A stretch of 64,000 nt of DNA from Mageeibacillus sp. UBA6980 (GTDB lineage: Bacteria > Bacillota > Clostridia > Saccharofermentanales > Saccharofermentanaceae), in NCBI GenBank assembly GCA_002450095.1, contig DJYK01000015.1, positions 1 to 64,000 of the forward strand, written 5' to 3'. Both the position numbers and the translations under genes were made by a program. The notes beneath the pieces were generated by a model, which had not been told where the DNA came from, did not search any database, and saw only the letters and a program-made list of their open reading frames with translations. Of this stretch, positions 34,856-44,712 are shown piece by piece (the stretch's first letter is position 1; the number at the start of each line of letters is the position of its first letter).

Positions 34856-37039
34856 TTATTTATCGAGTCTCTGGCGCTCTACCAGCTCAGCGAAATAACC
34901 GTTCTTCGCGATCAATTCATCATATCCGCCCTCTTCGATGATCTTGCCGTCATCCATAACGAGGATACGGTCGCAATTGCGTATAGTACTCAATCTGTGC
35001 GCTATGACGATACGCGTACACTTAAGTCTGTCCAGAGCCTCCGACACCTGCTTCTGCGTCTTATTGTCAAGCGCGGATGTCGCTTCGTCAAAGATGAGGA
35101 TATCAGGCTTCGGAGCGATCGCACGCGCGATCATGAGTCTCTGCTTCTGACCGCCTGATATACCGCCCTGTCCTTCCGAGATGACCGTGTACATTCCCAT
35201 GGGCATATCTCTTATGTCCTGAGCGATTCCCGCCGTCTCAGCAGCCTCCCATGCCTGATCGAGAGTAAGGGTCGGAGCGGAGATCGTGATATTGGAGAAT
35301 ATATCGCCCTGGAACAGCTGTCCGTTCTGGATAACGACACCGATATGCTTACGCAGCGATCTCGGATCGATCGTGCTCATCTCGCGGCTGTCGTAATATA
35401 TGGCACCCATATCGGGTTTCTCGAATCCGAGGAGGAGTCTTACGAGCGTCGATTTGCCGCATCCGGTACGACCGACGATCGCGACATATTCCCCCGCCTT
35501 GATCTCGAGACTCAGGTTCTGAAGCACGAACGGGGTCTTATCGTTGTATCTGAAGCTTATGTCATTCATCTCGATATGACCCGTAACGGAATCAATGACC
35601 TGCTTCTCGTCCGATACTTCGGGCTCGGCCTTAAGGATAGGCTCGGCCATATCGAGAACAGGCTTAATAGCCGACACAGAGATAGCGATCCCGGCAAGAG
35701 CCGTGAACGCGCCCATTACGCGTCCGTACGCTGCACTGAAGGCATAGTAGTCACTCTGGCTGATACCGGACTTGATCGCGACATAGTAGATCACGATCGT
35801 ACCGATAAGCGATATCGCCGTCGTAATGACGGGATTGAGTTTCAGGAATAAAGGCGGGTTATACTCGAGCTTCGCGTTCTGTGAATAGAGGTTTGCCCAC
35901 CTCGAGAAAGCCCTCTTCTCGGAACCTGACAGACGCAGTTTCTGTATGCCGTTGATGATCGCGAAGTTCATACCCGTCTCCTGAGCTGCGAGTTCCATCT
36001 TCCTTCTGCTTATCCCTATCTGCATATAGGATGAGATAAGGCTGATACATACCGTGGATATGATCACGATTATGGAAGGGATCACGAGAGTCTTCGCGAA
36101 ACGGAAGATCTGCGTAACATAAAGAAGAGAAATAAGACTGCTGATACCTGTAGACAGCACGGCGCTTACGAGCATCTGGCACAGCGAACTGACGCTCGTT
36201 GCACGACTCGACAGTTCACCTGACGAATAGTCTCTGAAGAAGCTTACCGGCAGGGACAGTATCCTCATCATTACCGATGCTTCGACCGATGAAGAAGTCT
36301 TGATACTTATCCTCTGCATGAGAAGCGACTGAACCAGGCCGATCATCCCCGCAGAGAAAGCGCTGCAAAGGAGGAATATCCCGGCACCTGCCATAAGGTT
36401 GATATTATGAGTCTGTATAACCGTTCCGGTCAGGACTTTATATATATCAGGCTCGATAAACCCTACCAAAGTAATTGCCAACGCTGCGAGAGCTATCAGG
36501 ATTATATCTCCTGCGGTAACGCATTTCGTCATATAGATAAGAAGATCCTTGATCCCCAGAGACTTCATCGGCAGAGGCTCATAGAAACAGACAGCATTGC
36601 GCGAGAACTTTTGAGCGACTTTTGAAGTTATGGGCATCTTCTTTCCCGTGAGAGGATCGAAGTATTTGTATCCCTGGAATCTGCCCGGGATCAAAGCCAC
36701 CGCAGTATCCGAATCCTTGAGATAACCGAGCATCGGACCGAAAGCATCGTTTTGCCAGTTCTCGGTCAACTCGACTTCACGGATCATCAGTCCGTAAGGC
36801 CTTAAGACATATTGGATCTGTTCATTGATATCCTTGATATTATCCGGGATCTCAACAGGCTTATGGCGGAAATACTTCAATATGACATCGAGAGACTCCT
36901 TGGCTATCAGTCTGTCGTTCTCGAACTTATCGGCGCTCCATTTATCCATGATGACACCGGCCATCCGTAAGAAAGATTCCTCCAGGGCGTTCTGGTCACT
37001 TTCCATGCGCTGACGGATCTGTTTGTCAAACCAGCCCAT
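34856..37039 (-). CDS. NHLP-type peptide exporter ABC protein without peptidase domain
   Basis: This 727-aa protein has an N-terminal region of about 170 residues that replaces the C39 peptidase, five to six membrane helices (about 175-450) and an ABC domain with Walker A GRTGCGKST, signature ISGGQKQR and Walker B ILIFDEATSALD. The N-terminal region (ending in FYEPLP before the helices) and the pairing with a C39-bearing ABC protein 9 bases upstream match the NHLM_micro_ABC2 pattern of NHLP-leader bacteriocin export. It is the last gene of the run that starts near 39.7 kb. Confidence 0.85.
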   Translation of the reverse strand: MGWFDKQIRQRMESDQNALEESFLRMAGVIMDKWSADKFENDRLIAKESLDVILKYFRHKPVEIPDNIKDINEQIQYVLRPYGLMIREVELTENWQNDAFGPMLGYLKDSDTAVALIPGRFQGYKYFDPLTGKKMPITSKVAQKFSRNAVCFYEPLPMKSLGIKDLLIYMTKCVTAGDIILIALAALAITLVGFIEPDIYKVLTGTVIQTHNINLMAGAGIFLLCSAFSAGMIGLVQSLLMQRISIKTSSSVEASVMMRILSLPVSFFRDYSSGELSSRATSVSSLCQMLVSAVLSTGISSLISLLYVTQIFRFAKTLVIPSIIVIISTVCISLISSYMQIGISRRKMELAAQETGMNFAIINGIQKLRLSGSEKRAFSRWANLYSQNAKLEYNPPLFLKLNPVITTAISLIGTIVIYYVAIKSGISQSDYYAFSAAYGRVMGAFTALAGIAISVSAIKPVLDMAEPILKAEPEVSDEKQVIDSVTGHIEMNDISFRYNDKTPFVLQNLSLEIKAGEYVAIVGRTGCGKSTLVRLLLGFEKPDMGAIYYDSREMSTIDPRSLRKHIGVVIQNGQLFQGDIFSNITISAPTLTLDQAWEAAETAGIAQDIRDMPMGMYTVISEGQGGISGGQKQRLMIARAIAPKPDILIFDEATSALDNKTQKQVSEALDRLKCTRIVIAHRLSTIRNCDRILVMDDGKIIEEGGYDELIAKNGYFAELVERQRLDK

Positions 37040-37048
37040 TCTTCCTCC

Positions 37049-39223
37049 TTACTCCGACGTCACAAGTTCGGTATACAGACCGCCCTTGGCATATAGTTCT
37101 TCGTGTGTTCCGCGCTCCGCTATAACGCCCTTGTGAAGGACGATGATCTCGTCGCAGTCTCTTATTGTGGACAATCGGTGCGCGACTACTATACAGGTTA
37201 TGCTTCTATCCTTGATAGCCTTGACAAGATTGTATTCCGTCTTCGCATCGAGGGCGCTCGTGGCTTCATCCAGGATTATTATCGAGGGATCCTGAGCGAG
37301 GACTCTCGCGATCTCAAGTCTCTGACGCTGACCGCCCGACAGATCCTTACCGTTCTCGGTAAGCTTGTAGCCGTATCCTCCCGGACGCTTCAGGATATCA
37401 TCGTGGATCTGGGCATCACGCGCTGCGAGGATCACTTCAAAATCACGGATCGACTCATCCCACATCTTGATGTTGTTCATTATCGTGTCTTCGAACAGAA
37501 CGATATCCTGATCGACCATAGCCACGGAACCCGTGAACACTATCCTCGGGATCGAACTAATGGGTTTTCCGTCAAAGAGGATCTCGCCTTCCCACGGACT
37601 GTAAAGTCCCGTGATGATCTTACTGATCGTGGACTTGCCGCATCCGCTCGCGCCTACTATGGCGACGCGGCTGCCGGGCTTAACGTGCATCGAGAAATTC
37701 TTTACGACGGGAACTCCGAGCCTCGAATAACCGAAAGTGATGTTCTTTAATTCGATCTCGCCTCTTAATTTCTCGTAATCGTTCTCTTTCGCATCGGAGC
37801 CGTAAGAGAGCACGGGATCATCCTGATATTCCATGACATCCTCGACTCTCTCCATCGACGTTCTCATCTCCTGGATCGTCTGCCCCGCACCGATCAAAGT
37901 CATTGCAGGTCCCATAAACGAAGAGAGGAGACCCTGGAACGTGGTGATCATACCGATAGTAAAGTTATTATCCATCGCGAGTCTGACGCCCATGAACAAT
38001 ACGACGTAGTTACAGAACGAGCTTATGAACTGAGGAATGAGTCCGATCTTCGAATTCATCGAGAAGAACTCAACGTTCTGCTTGTTGACGGCAGCCTGAT
38101 AACCGCTCCACTTACGGAAGAATCCGTCCTCGGCTCCCGATGACTTGATGGTCTCGGTCATGCTGATACCGGCCAAAGTCGTGGAGACGAGCTTCGCCTG
38201 GTCCCTCATCTGAACACGCATGATATTGACTCTTCTGGATGACATATATCTTCCGACAAGAAGGTTCAGTGACAAGGATGCGATACCGACTACCGTCATC
38301 ATCACACTGTAGCGGATCATGACGACAAGGTAGAAGACCATCATTATCGTATTAAGAGCCAGAGGCGCCACGGTATTTACCAGAGTACCGGCTATCGAGG
38401 CGTTCGTCCCCTGACGCTGAAGAATATCACCTGTCATGCGCTGCGAGAAAAAATTCATGGGAAGCTTTAAGACTTTCCACATATAGGAAGCATTTCCCTC
38501 GATTGACATCTTACCGTTGATCTTAAGGCTGTAGACCGTCTGCGCCCACATTACCACAAGCTGGAACAATGCGAGAACGATCATAACGGCGATAAACGGA
38601 CGGACCCATCCCGGAGCCTCTCCCGATAACAGCCGGTCGATAAAGACACGCGACATTACAGGATTGATCACGCCGAAAAGATAGGATATGACCGACGTCA
38701 TTACGACGAATACAACCGCAGCGGCCGCGCCCCTGAGACGCTTCTTCGCGAACTCCAACGTACTCTTGCGCTTACCCGAAGGAACAAAGCTCTCGCCGGG
38801 CTCCATAAGAAGGACCATTCCGGTGAACGATTCGTCGAACCTTTCCATCGGGACCTTTACGGTTCCCCGCGCCGGATCGTTAAGAACGGCATATTTGCCT
38901 TTAAAGCCGTTAAGAACGACGAAATGGTTGAATTCCCAATGGATTATGCAGGGAAAAGTTCCTTCTTCCTTAAGCGAATCGACTTCCATGCGGTATGCGT
39001 GAACATCCAGTCCGTAGTTCTGCGCAGCCAGATAGATATTCTTCATGTTAGAGCCGTCGCGGCTTACTCCGCAGTCATAGCGGACCTTCTCCAACGGCAC
39101 CCATTTCTTATAGTATGCGAGTATCATCGCGAGACATGCGGCTCCGCATTCAAGCGCCTCAAGCTGCATTATGACAGGAACTCTCGCCACTCCCTTATTT
39201 ATCGGTTTCTTGACATCGGGCAT
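37049..39223 (-). CDS. NHLP-type peptidase-containing ABC exporter
   Basis: This 724-aa protein has an N-terminal C39 peptidase with the catalytic Cys26 (ALECGAACLAMILAYY), His in HWEFNHFVVLNG and Asp in NDPARG, then six membrane helices (about 165-450) and an ABC domain with Walker A GASGCGKST and signature LSGGQRQRLEIARVLAQDP. Such proteins cut a double-Gly leader and export the mature peptide. No leader-peptide gene is visible beside it. It is co-transcribed with the second ABC gene and the HlyD-like gene. Confidence 0.9.
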   Translation of the reverse strand: MPDVKKPINKGVARVPVIMQLEALECGAACLAMILAYYKKWVPLEKVRYDCGVSRDGSNMKNIYLAAQNYGLDVHAYRMEVDSLKEEGTFPCIIHWEFNHFVVLNGFKGKYAVLNDPARGTVKVPMERFDESFTGMVLLMEPGESFVPSGKRKSTLEFAKKRLRGAAAAVVFVVMTSVISYLFGVINPVMSRVFIDRLLSGEAPGWVRPFIAVMIVLALFQLVVMWAQTVYSLKINGKMSIEGNASYMWKVLKLPMNFFSQRMTGDILQRQGTNASIAGTLVNTVAPLALNTIMMVFYLVVMIRYSVMMTVVGIASLSLNLLVGRYMSSRRVNIMRVQMRDQAKLVSTTLAGISMTETIKSSGAEDGFFRKWSGYQAAVNKQNVEFFSMNSKIGLIPQFISSFCNYVVLFMGVRLAMDNNFTIGMITTFQGLLSSFMGPAMTLIGAGQTIQEMRTSMERVEDVMEYQDDPVLSYGSDAKENDYEKLRGEIELKNITFGYSRLGVPVVKNFSMHVKPGSRVAIVGASGCGKSTISKIITGLYSPWEGEILFDGKPISSIPRIVFTGSVAMVDQDIVLFEDTIMNNIKMWDESIRDFEVILAARDAQIHDDILKRPGGYGYKLTENGKDLSGGQRQRLEIARVLAQDPSIIILDEATSALDAKTEYNLVKAIKDRSITCIVVAHRLSTIRDCDEIIVLHKGVIAERGTHEELYAKGGLYTELVTSE

Positions 39224-39236
39224 TTCCGGAAGGCTC

Positions 39237-39686
39237 CTAATTCCACAAAAAACTCATTGGAGTAGTGCTCTCGACAACCACTTCGCCTTCATATTCACCC
39301 AAAGGATAACCTTGAATCTTATCGCCAAAGTCGATCAGGGCATACGACGAATCCTGATCGGAACCGATCATTTCTATCTTGCCTTCGATCTCCCCCAGCC
39401 TTACGACCATACCGGCATCTATGATATTCTCCCGATTCTCGGGAATATCCGCTATGACGAGTCTCGATGTCCCGGGTTCAACGGGGTCGGCTTCGATAGT
39501 GATATGTATCGGTAACGTATTCTCTATGCGGGTCGTCGAAGCGTATACGATGAATCCGACGAGCAAGACCGCTATCGCCGTTAATATCATCCACAGTCTG
39601 GGACTCGTAACTTTCATATAATCATGCAACTCTTCCGGGGAAGATATGCGGTCCATGCTCTTCTGACGGAATAACGGTTCGGACAT
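39237..39686 (-). CDS. Short HlyD-like protein of the NHLP exporter
   Basis: The N-terminus matches NHLP HlyD-type proteins: a polar start (FRQKSMDRISSPEELHDYMKVTSPRLW) followed by one membrane helix (about 31-52). Full-size members reach about 400 aa with a long coiled-coil hairpin; this one is only 149 aa and goes straight from the helix to a small beta domain (VRLGEIEGKIEMI). A Gram-positive cell has no outer membrane to span, so a short form may suffice. The stop lies 13 bases before the C39 ABC gene. Confidence 0.75.
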   Translation of the reverse strand: MSEPLFRQKSMDRISSPEELHDYMKVTSPRLWMILTAIAVLLVGFIVYASTTRIENTLPIHITIEADPVEPGTSRLVIADIPENRENIIDAGMVVRLGEIEGKIEMIGSDQDSSYALIDFGDKIQGYPLGEYEGEVVVESTTPMSFLWN

Positions 39687-39758
39687 CAGATGTCTTTCCT
39701 TTCATAGAAGATTATTTAACTTATTAAGTATAACAAGTCCGGGCAGATAATGCTCACG

Positions 39759-40598
39759 TCAGAATCTGCCGCCTCCGCCGCCCGAGTGTCCGCCGCCCGA
39801 GAAACCGCCTCCGGAGAAGCCTCCTCCGCCGCTGCTGATACCGCCGCCCGAGGAACTCTCGTGTCTTATTTTCTGCATCTTTGTCACCCGGTCCGTAAGT
39901 TTGATATCCGGCTTGCCGTCGATATATCTTTGGGATTCGGGCTTCTTATCAAGGGGTTTTGCCGAAGTCGCGATCAGGGTGACAAGCAGCGCGAGTCCTG
40001 CGGGAATGATGAGGCAGAAGAACGTCAGAGGAGCCGTCGAGCTGTAATTATAACCCTTGAGCTCTCTTATGATATGCTTAACCGCCCCGTAATAATCACC
40101 GGAAGTAAGCTCGCTTCTTTGCTCATTGAACAGCCTTGTGCACTCATCGTCATCGATGGCGAAGAAAGCCGTTCCGTAAGTATAGATCCAGAAGAACCTT
40201 CCTCCGGGATAATCCTGCGTGAGATCTATGAAGATGCAGATACCTGAGTTATTCACGAGACTTGTCCTGATGCAACGGTCCGCATAATAATCTCCCGCGA
40301 ACTTCGCGCAGTCCTCATCGGAATCGGAATAGCCTCTTCCCTTATCCCTCGTCGTTACGATGACTACGTTTATGTCCTTGTCTCTCGACAAAGACCTCGC
40401 GAGATCTTCCAGCTCATCGATCTCGGATGACGTGAAGATATCCGCGTCGTCTTCGACCACGATCTTCTTTGACGGAGACGAAGACATAAATGCATAGAAA
40501 GCAAAACAACCAATTACGAGTACGATCAGAAGGACGGATGCCGCAGTATTGAGCAGTCCCATCTCGCCCCAGAAGCTTATGTTCTTATTCTTGCTCAT
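39759..40598 (-). CDS. TPM-domain membrane protein with glycine-rich tail
   Basis: This 279-aa protein has an N-terminal membrane helix (about 16-38), an extracytoplasmic TPM domain (about 45-170, EIDELEDLARSLSRDKDINVVIVTT) and a second helix (about 190-212). The cytoplasmic tail ends in SGGG repeats typical of YgcG-like proteins. TPM domains may have phosphatase-like or scaffold roles; none is proven for this branch. The ATG region overlaps the stop of the zinc-ribbon gene by 4 bases (ATGA), so both are coupled. Confidence 0.85.
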   Translation of the reverse strand: MSKNKNISFWGEMGLLNTAASVLLIVLVIGCFAFYAFMSSSPSKKIVVEDDADIFTSSEIDELEDLARSLSRDKDINVVIVTTRDKGRGYSDSDEDCAKFAGDYYADRCIRTSLVNNSGICIFIDLTQDYPGGRFFWIYTYGTAFFAIDDDECTRLFNEQRSELTSGDYYGAVKHIIRELKGYNYSSTAPLTFFCLIIPAGLALLVTLIATSAKPLDKKPESQRYIDGKPDIKLTDRVTKMQKIRHESSSGGGISSGGGGFSGGGFSGGGHSGGGGGRF

Positions 40599-41686
40599 CC
40601 TACGAACCCTCCCATGATAAGTCCCGCGATGAAGCGGAAGACCACCGATATGACTGCGAGTGCGACCGAGAAGAACATGAGCCTTTTGACGCGACTTACG
40701 GGGGCTTTGCCCGCCACCTCGCCGGTCTGCCCGTTCATTGCAAAATAGTAGCTTTTACCCAAGTACTTATAGTGCATGAACCACACGGGAAGCAGAGCGT
40801 ATTCACCGTGAAGGTTACTCACGCGCGTTTTGTCGGTCTTAACCGTATGGGAGTTGTATTTGGAGCAGAGCTTATTAATCTCGGCCTCAGTGTATTTTTT
40901 ACAAGTAGAGGCAGCGCGTTCCTTGAGTTTCTCCTCCGACTGATCGTATCTGTCTGCGAAGAACCCCGGGAGGTATTTGCTGTCGTAACGAACGAGTCCT
41001 CGGTAATCGTAGGGCTCGATCGCCTCCATGAGAGCGTCGTCTATCCTGGTCTCCCCGTCGAAAGGGACCTTCTTCCATGATGCTTCCCCGGTGACCTTAT
41101 AAGCGTAATCCGTTATGATCGTGTAATTCGAGTGCATCTTTACGGTCTGAGCTGTGCCCTCGACATCTATAACGGATTTCATCTGATAGAGCCAGAAAGG
41201 AACATAAAGGCCCGTGAGCTTCGCGACGTTCTCCTTTGACACGAACTTGACGGGTGTGTACTTGCCGCCCTTGCACCACTTGAGAAAAGCTTCTTCTGCC
41301 TGTTCCCTTCCGTACTTGAACGGGATTATGTATTGGGGTTCGAATTCCTGAGTCAGTCTCTGAGTGATAAGTGCGGGCGATCCGCAGAACGGACAGAATG
41401 AAGCGGCCGTCGACGAATCCGAGAGTATCTTTCCGCCACATGAATTACATACGAATTCCACATTATCGGAAGCATTCTCGGCTGCGCCTTCGATCGCCTC
41501 GAGATGCTCCATTTCAACCTTCTCGCTCTGTTCCTTAACGACCTGCTCGGGATTGGATTCCTCTATAAGATCCTTGAGCTCATCGACATTAAAAGAACCG
41601 CCGCAGAATGAACACGTAAGCTTTGACACGCCGGGCTCGAATATGAGATTCGCAGCACAGTTAGGACATTTTATCGTATCGGCCAT
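40595..41686 (-). CDS. Zinc-ribbon membrane protein, 363 aa
   Basis: Two zinc ribbons lie at the N-terminus: CPNC/CSFC (about 7-29) and CNSC/CPFC (about 79-101). A beta-rich central domain (about 115-325) with VPFWLYQMK and LPVWFMHYKYLGKSYYFAMNGQTGEVAG follows, then one C-terminal membrane helix. This build is common in Clostridia as a TFIIB-type zinc-ribbon protein of unknown role. The coupling to the TPM gene suggests a membrane complex (inference). Confidence 0.8.
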   Translation of the reverse strand: MADTIKCPNCAANLIFEPGVSKLTCSFCGGSFNVDELKDLIEESNPEQVVKEQSEKVEMEHLEAIEGAAENASDNVEFVCNSCGGKILSDSSTAASFCPFCGSPALITQRLTQEFEPQYIIPFKYGREQAEEAFLKWCKGGKYTPVKFVSKENVAKLTGLYVPFWLYQMKSVIDVEGTAQTVKMHSNYTIITDYAYKVTGEASWKKVPFDGETRIDDALMEAIEPYDYRGLVRYDSKYLPGFFADRYDQSEEKLKERAASTCKKYTEAEINKLCSKYNSHTVKTDKTRVSNLHGEYALLPVWFMHYKYLGKSYYFAMNGQTGEVAGKAPVSRVKRLMFFSVALAVISVVFRFIAGLIMGGFVG

Positions 41687-41771
41687 ACCCTTACTCCTGA
41701 TTACTTTTTTCAGTAAATCATTCTACATACAATGGCTGGTTTTCTCAAGGAAATTTGTGTAACAACTGATA

Positions 41772-43814
41772 TCAGACGAAGCCTATCTTCATCTTATTAT
41801 CGCTGCTGTCTACGGGGATGAATTCGAAGTCTTCGGGAAGAAGGAGGCTCAGCTTCTCGCGGGTAAGTTCTTCCGAGCTTCCTCTTGCTCCGGCGATTAT
41901 CCTTCCCGACTGATGCAATACTGCATGCTCGAGGACGTTTCTGACGTAACGCCCGTTGCCGAAGTTCTCGATACGACACGCCTTGTCGAAGATCCCGAGG
42001 CACTTGTCCATAGCCGTCTCATCGATCCTGTACTCCAGGTCCGAACTCATGATCTTCATGATATCCAGAAGCTCGGTCGATGAGTAATCGGGGAAATCGA
42101 GATGGAATGATATGCGGCTTCGAAGTCCCTCATTCTGATCAAGAAAATCCTTCATCTTGTCGGGGTATCCCGCGAATATCACTATAACCCGATCCCTGTA
42201 ATTCTCCATAAGCTGGGTTATCGTGTTTATCGCCTCGGCTCCGTAGGAATTGGAGTCATCGACGAGTGCATACGCCTCATCTATAAAGAGGATTCCGCCC
42301 TCCGCCTCCCTGAACTTAGCAGCGACGGTCTTAGCGGTCCATCCGACATACTTGGCGATGAGGTCCTGTCTTCCGCACTCGACGAACTTGCCGCTCTTGA
42401 TAACATCCTCATCGCGAAGGATACCCGCGATAAGACGGGCTGCCGTTGTCTTGGCGGTGCCGGGATTTCCGGTAAATATCATATGCATCGATGTGTTGTC
42501 GGTCTTAAGACCCATGCGTTCCCTGACGCACTTCACCTTACCTGCCGAGATGATATCGTCGATAACGGCTTTGATGTCCTTAAGTCCCACGAGTTTCATG
42601 AGTTCTTCATAAGGACGGCTCTCGATCTTCTTAACCTCTACCTTATAAGTGGTCTTCGTGCTGTAGGCCTTATAGATATGTGTCTTGAGCCCGCTTCCGT
42701 ACCAGGCGTTATAAGCCGAATAGATATCGGACACGGTATATGATTCATTCTTCGGAAGATATTCCAGAGCGTCGCTCTTATCCGCTTTCGCAAAATCCGT
42801 CTTATCGACGAGAGACATAAGATAATCCTTCGCCTGCTCATAGGTTCCGGAGCCTTCGGTTATCTGGATGATATCAGCCTTGGACGTAATGCTGTTAAGA
42901 GCATCGCTGTCCTTGAAGGACTTGCCCGTTATCTCGACGAATATGAACAGGGTATCCTTTTTCTGCTTGCTGAGTATGTCTCCCGTCACCTTCGTCAACT
43001 CGTGAAAGTCAGAAGCGAATATGCCCATATCATCCTGACCTCTGAGTTCCAGGATGACAGTGCCGCCCTCAGCCGCGCTCAGTACCTGACGATATCTCTC
43101 GTCACGGTAGCAGCCCTTCTTTATGTCGCTGATGATGACCTGACGTCCGGAGATAAGCCTGTTGTTGCTCCTCAACGCACTTATGAGAAGACTGCAGATA
43201 TCCATGGCAGCACCGCGATCACCCGCACTTACAAAGTAGTGCACCGGATGTCCGTAATACTTCTTGATATTTTTACTCGAGTAGATCCTCTTGAGCTCCT
43301 CTGTCATCGACTTGGATGCCATGATCGAAGACGCCTGCTTAAGGCACTCGGCTCTGGTAAGTCTCGACCCGTCACTTACCTGTTCATCCATCTCGAAAGG
43401 GAGCGGATCGAACATAGAGCATCTGTAATCGAGTCCGAGAAGTCGGATGACCTTGGTCGAATGTCCGAATCTTCCGGCGTCGATCTCTCTTCTGAATTCA
43501 AGGGCGGTGATCTCCTTCTTACGGCCGAGTATAAAATCACGGAAGTGCTCCGAGATGTAATCATCGCATTCGGATGTTGAAGCACATTCGATGTCTAAGG
43601 CAGCCTGGATCTCGATATAGCGGTCAGTACGCTTGGTTATGTTGATAAGGAACTTGCGCTCCTTCTCATAGTTGATGCAGTACTCGTCGTTAAGGTCGGA
43701 AATCAAGCCGGAACCGTACTCTATCTCGAGGTCGGAGTCGCGGTCGTTCCGGTAATGCTCTGAAGATTTCTTCTTATAGTTCTTCCATTCAAGATTGTAA
43801 AGATAATAGATCAT
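41772..43814 (-). CDS. Tandem AAA protein, CbbX/SpoVK type, first module degenerate
   Basis: The C-terminal half of this 680-aa protein is a CbbX/SpoVK-like AAA+ module: Walker A GNPGTAKTTAAR (about 448-460), Walker B GILFIDEAYAL, then a sensor and arginine region. The region about 190-330 looks like a worn AAA module, with SAGDRGAAMDI in place of Walker A and GTVILEL in place of Walker B. The N-terminal 170 residues are unknown. The gene begins 15 bases after the sigma-factor gene on the same strand, so the two are likely co-expressed. The remodelling target is unknown. Confidence 0.82.
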   Translation of the reverse strand: MIYYLYNLEWKNYKKKSSEHYRNDRDSDLEIEYGSGLISDLNDEYCINYEKERKFLINITKRTDRYIEIQAALDIECASTSECDDYISEHFRDFILGRKKEITALEFRREIDAGRFGHSTKVIRLLGLDYRCSMFDPLPFEMDEQVSDGSRLTRAECLKQASSIMASKSMTEELKRIYSSKNIKKYYGHPVHYFVSAGDRGAAMDICSLLISALRSNNRLISGRQVIISDIKKGCYRDERYRQVLSAAEGGTVILELRGQDDMGIFASDFHELTKVTGDILSKQKKDTLFIFVEITGKSFKDSDALNSITSKADIIQITEGSGTYEQAKDYLMSLVDKTDFAKADKSDALEYLPKNESYTVSDIYSAYNAWYGSGLKTHIYKAYSTKTTYKVEVKKIESRPYEELMKLVGLKDIKAVIDDIISAGKVKCVRERMGLKTDNTSMHMIFTGNPGTAKTTAARLIAGILRDEDVIKSGKFVECGRQDLIAKYVGWTAKTVAAKFREAEGGILFIDEAYALVDDSNSYGAEAINTITQLMENYRDRVIVIFAGYPDKMKDFLDQNEGLRSRISFHLDFPDYSSTELLDIMKIMSSDLEYRIDETAMDKCLGIFDKACRIENFGNGRYVRNVLEHAVLHQSGRIIAGARGSSEELTREKLSLLLPEDFEFIPVDSSDNKMKIGFV

Positions 43815-43829
43815 AAAACACCTCCGTAA

Positions 43830-44669
43830 TTATGCAGGGATCTTGTTATTTCTGGGGTAAAGAACGGAGTCCTTAAGGATGCCCGCGGCTCTTTTGAATC
43901 TCTTCCTGACGCCCTCGACCGATAAGCCCGTGTGTTCCGATATCTCTCTATAAGGATGCTCGATGTTATCGAACACTCCGATACGCATCTTGACGATATA
44001 GGCATCCTCCCTGCTAAGGAGGCTGTCGATAAGTTCGATACACTTTCGGATCTCATCCATTTCGAAGTTATCGTAGTAATCGTCTTCACAGGCATCCGAG
44101 GCGATCAAATTCTCCGGGCTTACCCGGTCTTCATCGTCAGAAGAATAATCGAAGGAGACCACCTCACCGCAGATCTGGATGTTCATGATCTCCTTTATCT
44201 GCTTCTCGGAGAAGTGAACGTTATTCTTGCCGAATGTGAGTCCCTCGGCGATCTCGGCGTAAGTCGGATATCTGTTATTAATGCATCTGAATTCTTCAGA
44301 CCACTTATTTATGCGGGACAATCTCTCGATAAGTCTGTTGCTTACTGAATAAGCAAAGGAATTACGCGTAACGCGCTTCTTTACCTCAGGAACGCATGAC
44401 ACAAAGAATGTGCTGAAACGAAATCCCCTATCCGCATCGAACTTATCAATCGTCTCCAGAAGACAGATCCTTAACTCCTGTTCGATGTCGCACAGTTCAT
44501 ACAGAGCAGATCTTCTGCCCCGGACTTTTCCTGTGAACATTTCTCTTGCCAGTTTGTTTATAAGTCTGTCAAAAGCGTCGACCATCGCTTCTTTGGCTGA
44601 TCTGTCTCCTGATTGAGCTCTCTTAATAAGATTCAATTCTGCTTCAGGGATTAGTAATGTCTTACTCAT
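43830..44669 (-). CDS. Sigma-70 family RNA polymerase sigma factor
   Basis: This 279-aa protein has region 2 (about 10-95) with an IEQELRICLLETIDKFDADRGFRFSTF core-binding and -10-recognition block and a region-3-like stretch with NRYPTYAEIAEGL. Region 4 HTH (about 215-270) reads YREISEHTGLSVEGVRKRFKRAA. It is larger than ECF factors and lacks region 1.1, closer to an alternative sigma factor of the flagellar/sporulation type. The AAA gene follows directly. The upstream region carries a cluster of TGAAAC motifs that could be its own target sites (inference). Confidence 0.8.
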   Translation of the reverse strand: MSKTLLIPEAELNLIKRAQSGDRSAKEAMVDAFDRLINKLAREMFTGKVRGRRSALYELCDIEQELRICLLETIDKFDADRGFRFSTFFVSCVPEVKKRVTRNSFAYSVSNRLIERLSRINKWSEEFRCINNRYPTYAEIAEGLTFGKNNVHFSEKQIKEIMNIQICGEVVSFDYSSDDEDRVSPENLIASDACEDDYYDNFEMDEIRKCIELIDSLLSREDAYIVKMRIGVFDNIEHPYREISEHTGLSVEGVRKRFKRAAGILKDSVLYPRNNKIPA

Positions 44670-44712
44670 ATCGGTCTGCTCCTTAATATAGATTTATTTA
44701 TCAGGTAGCCTC

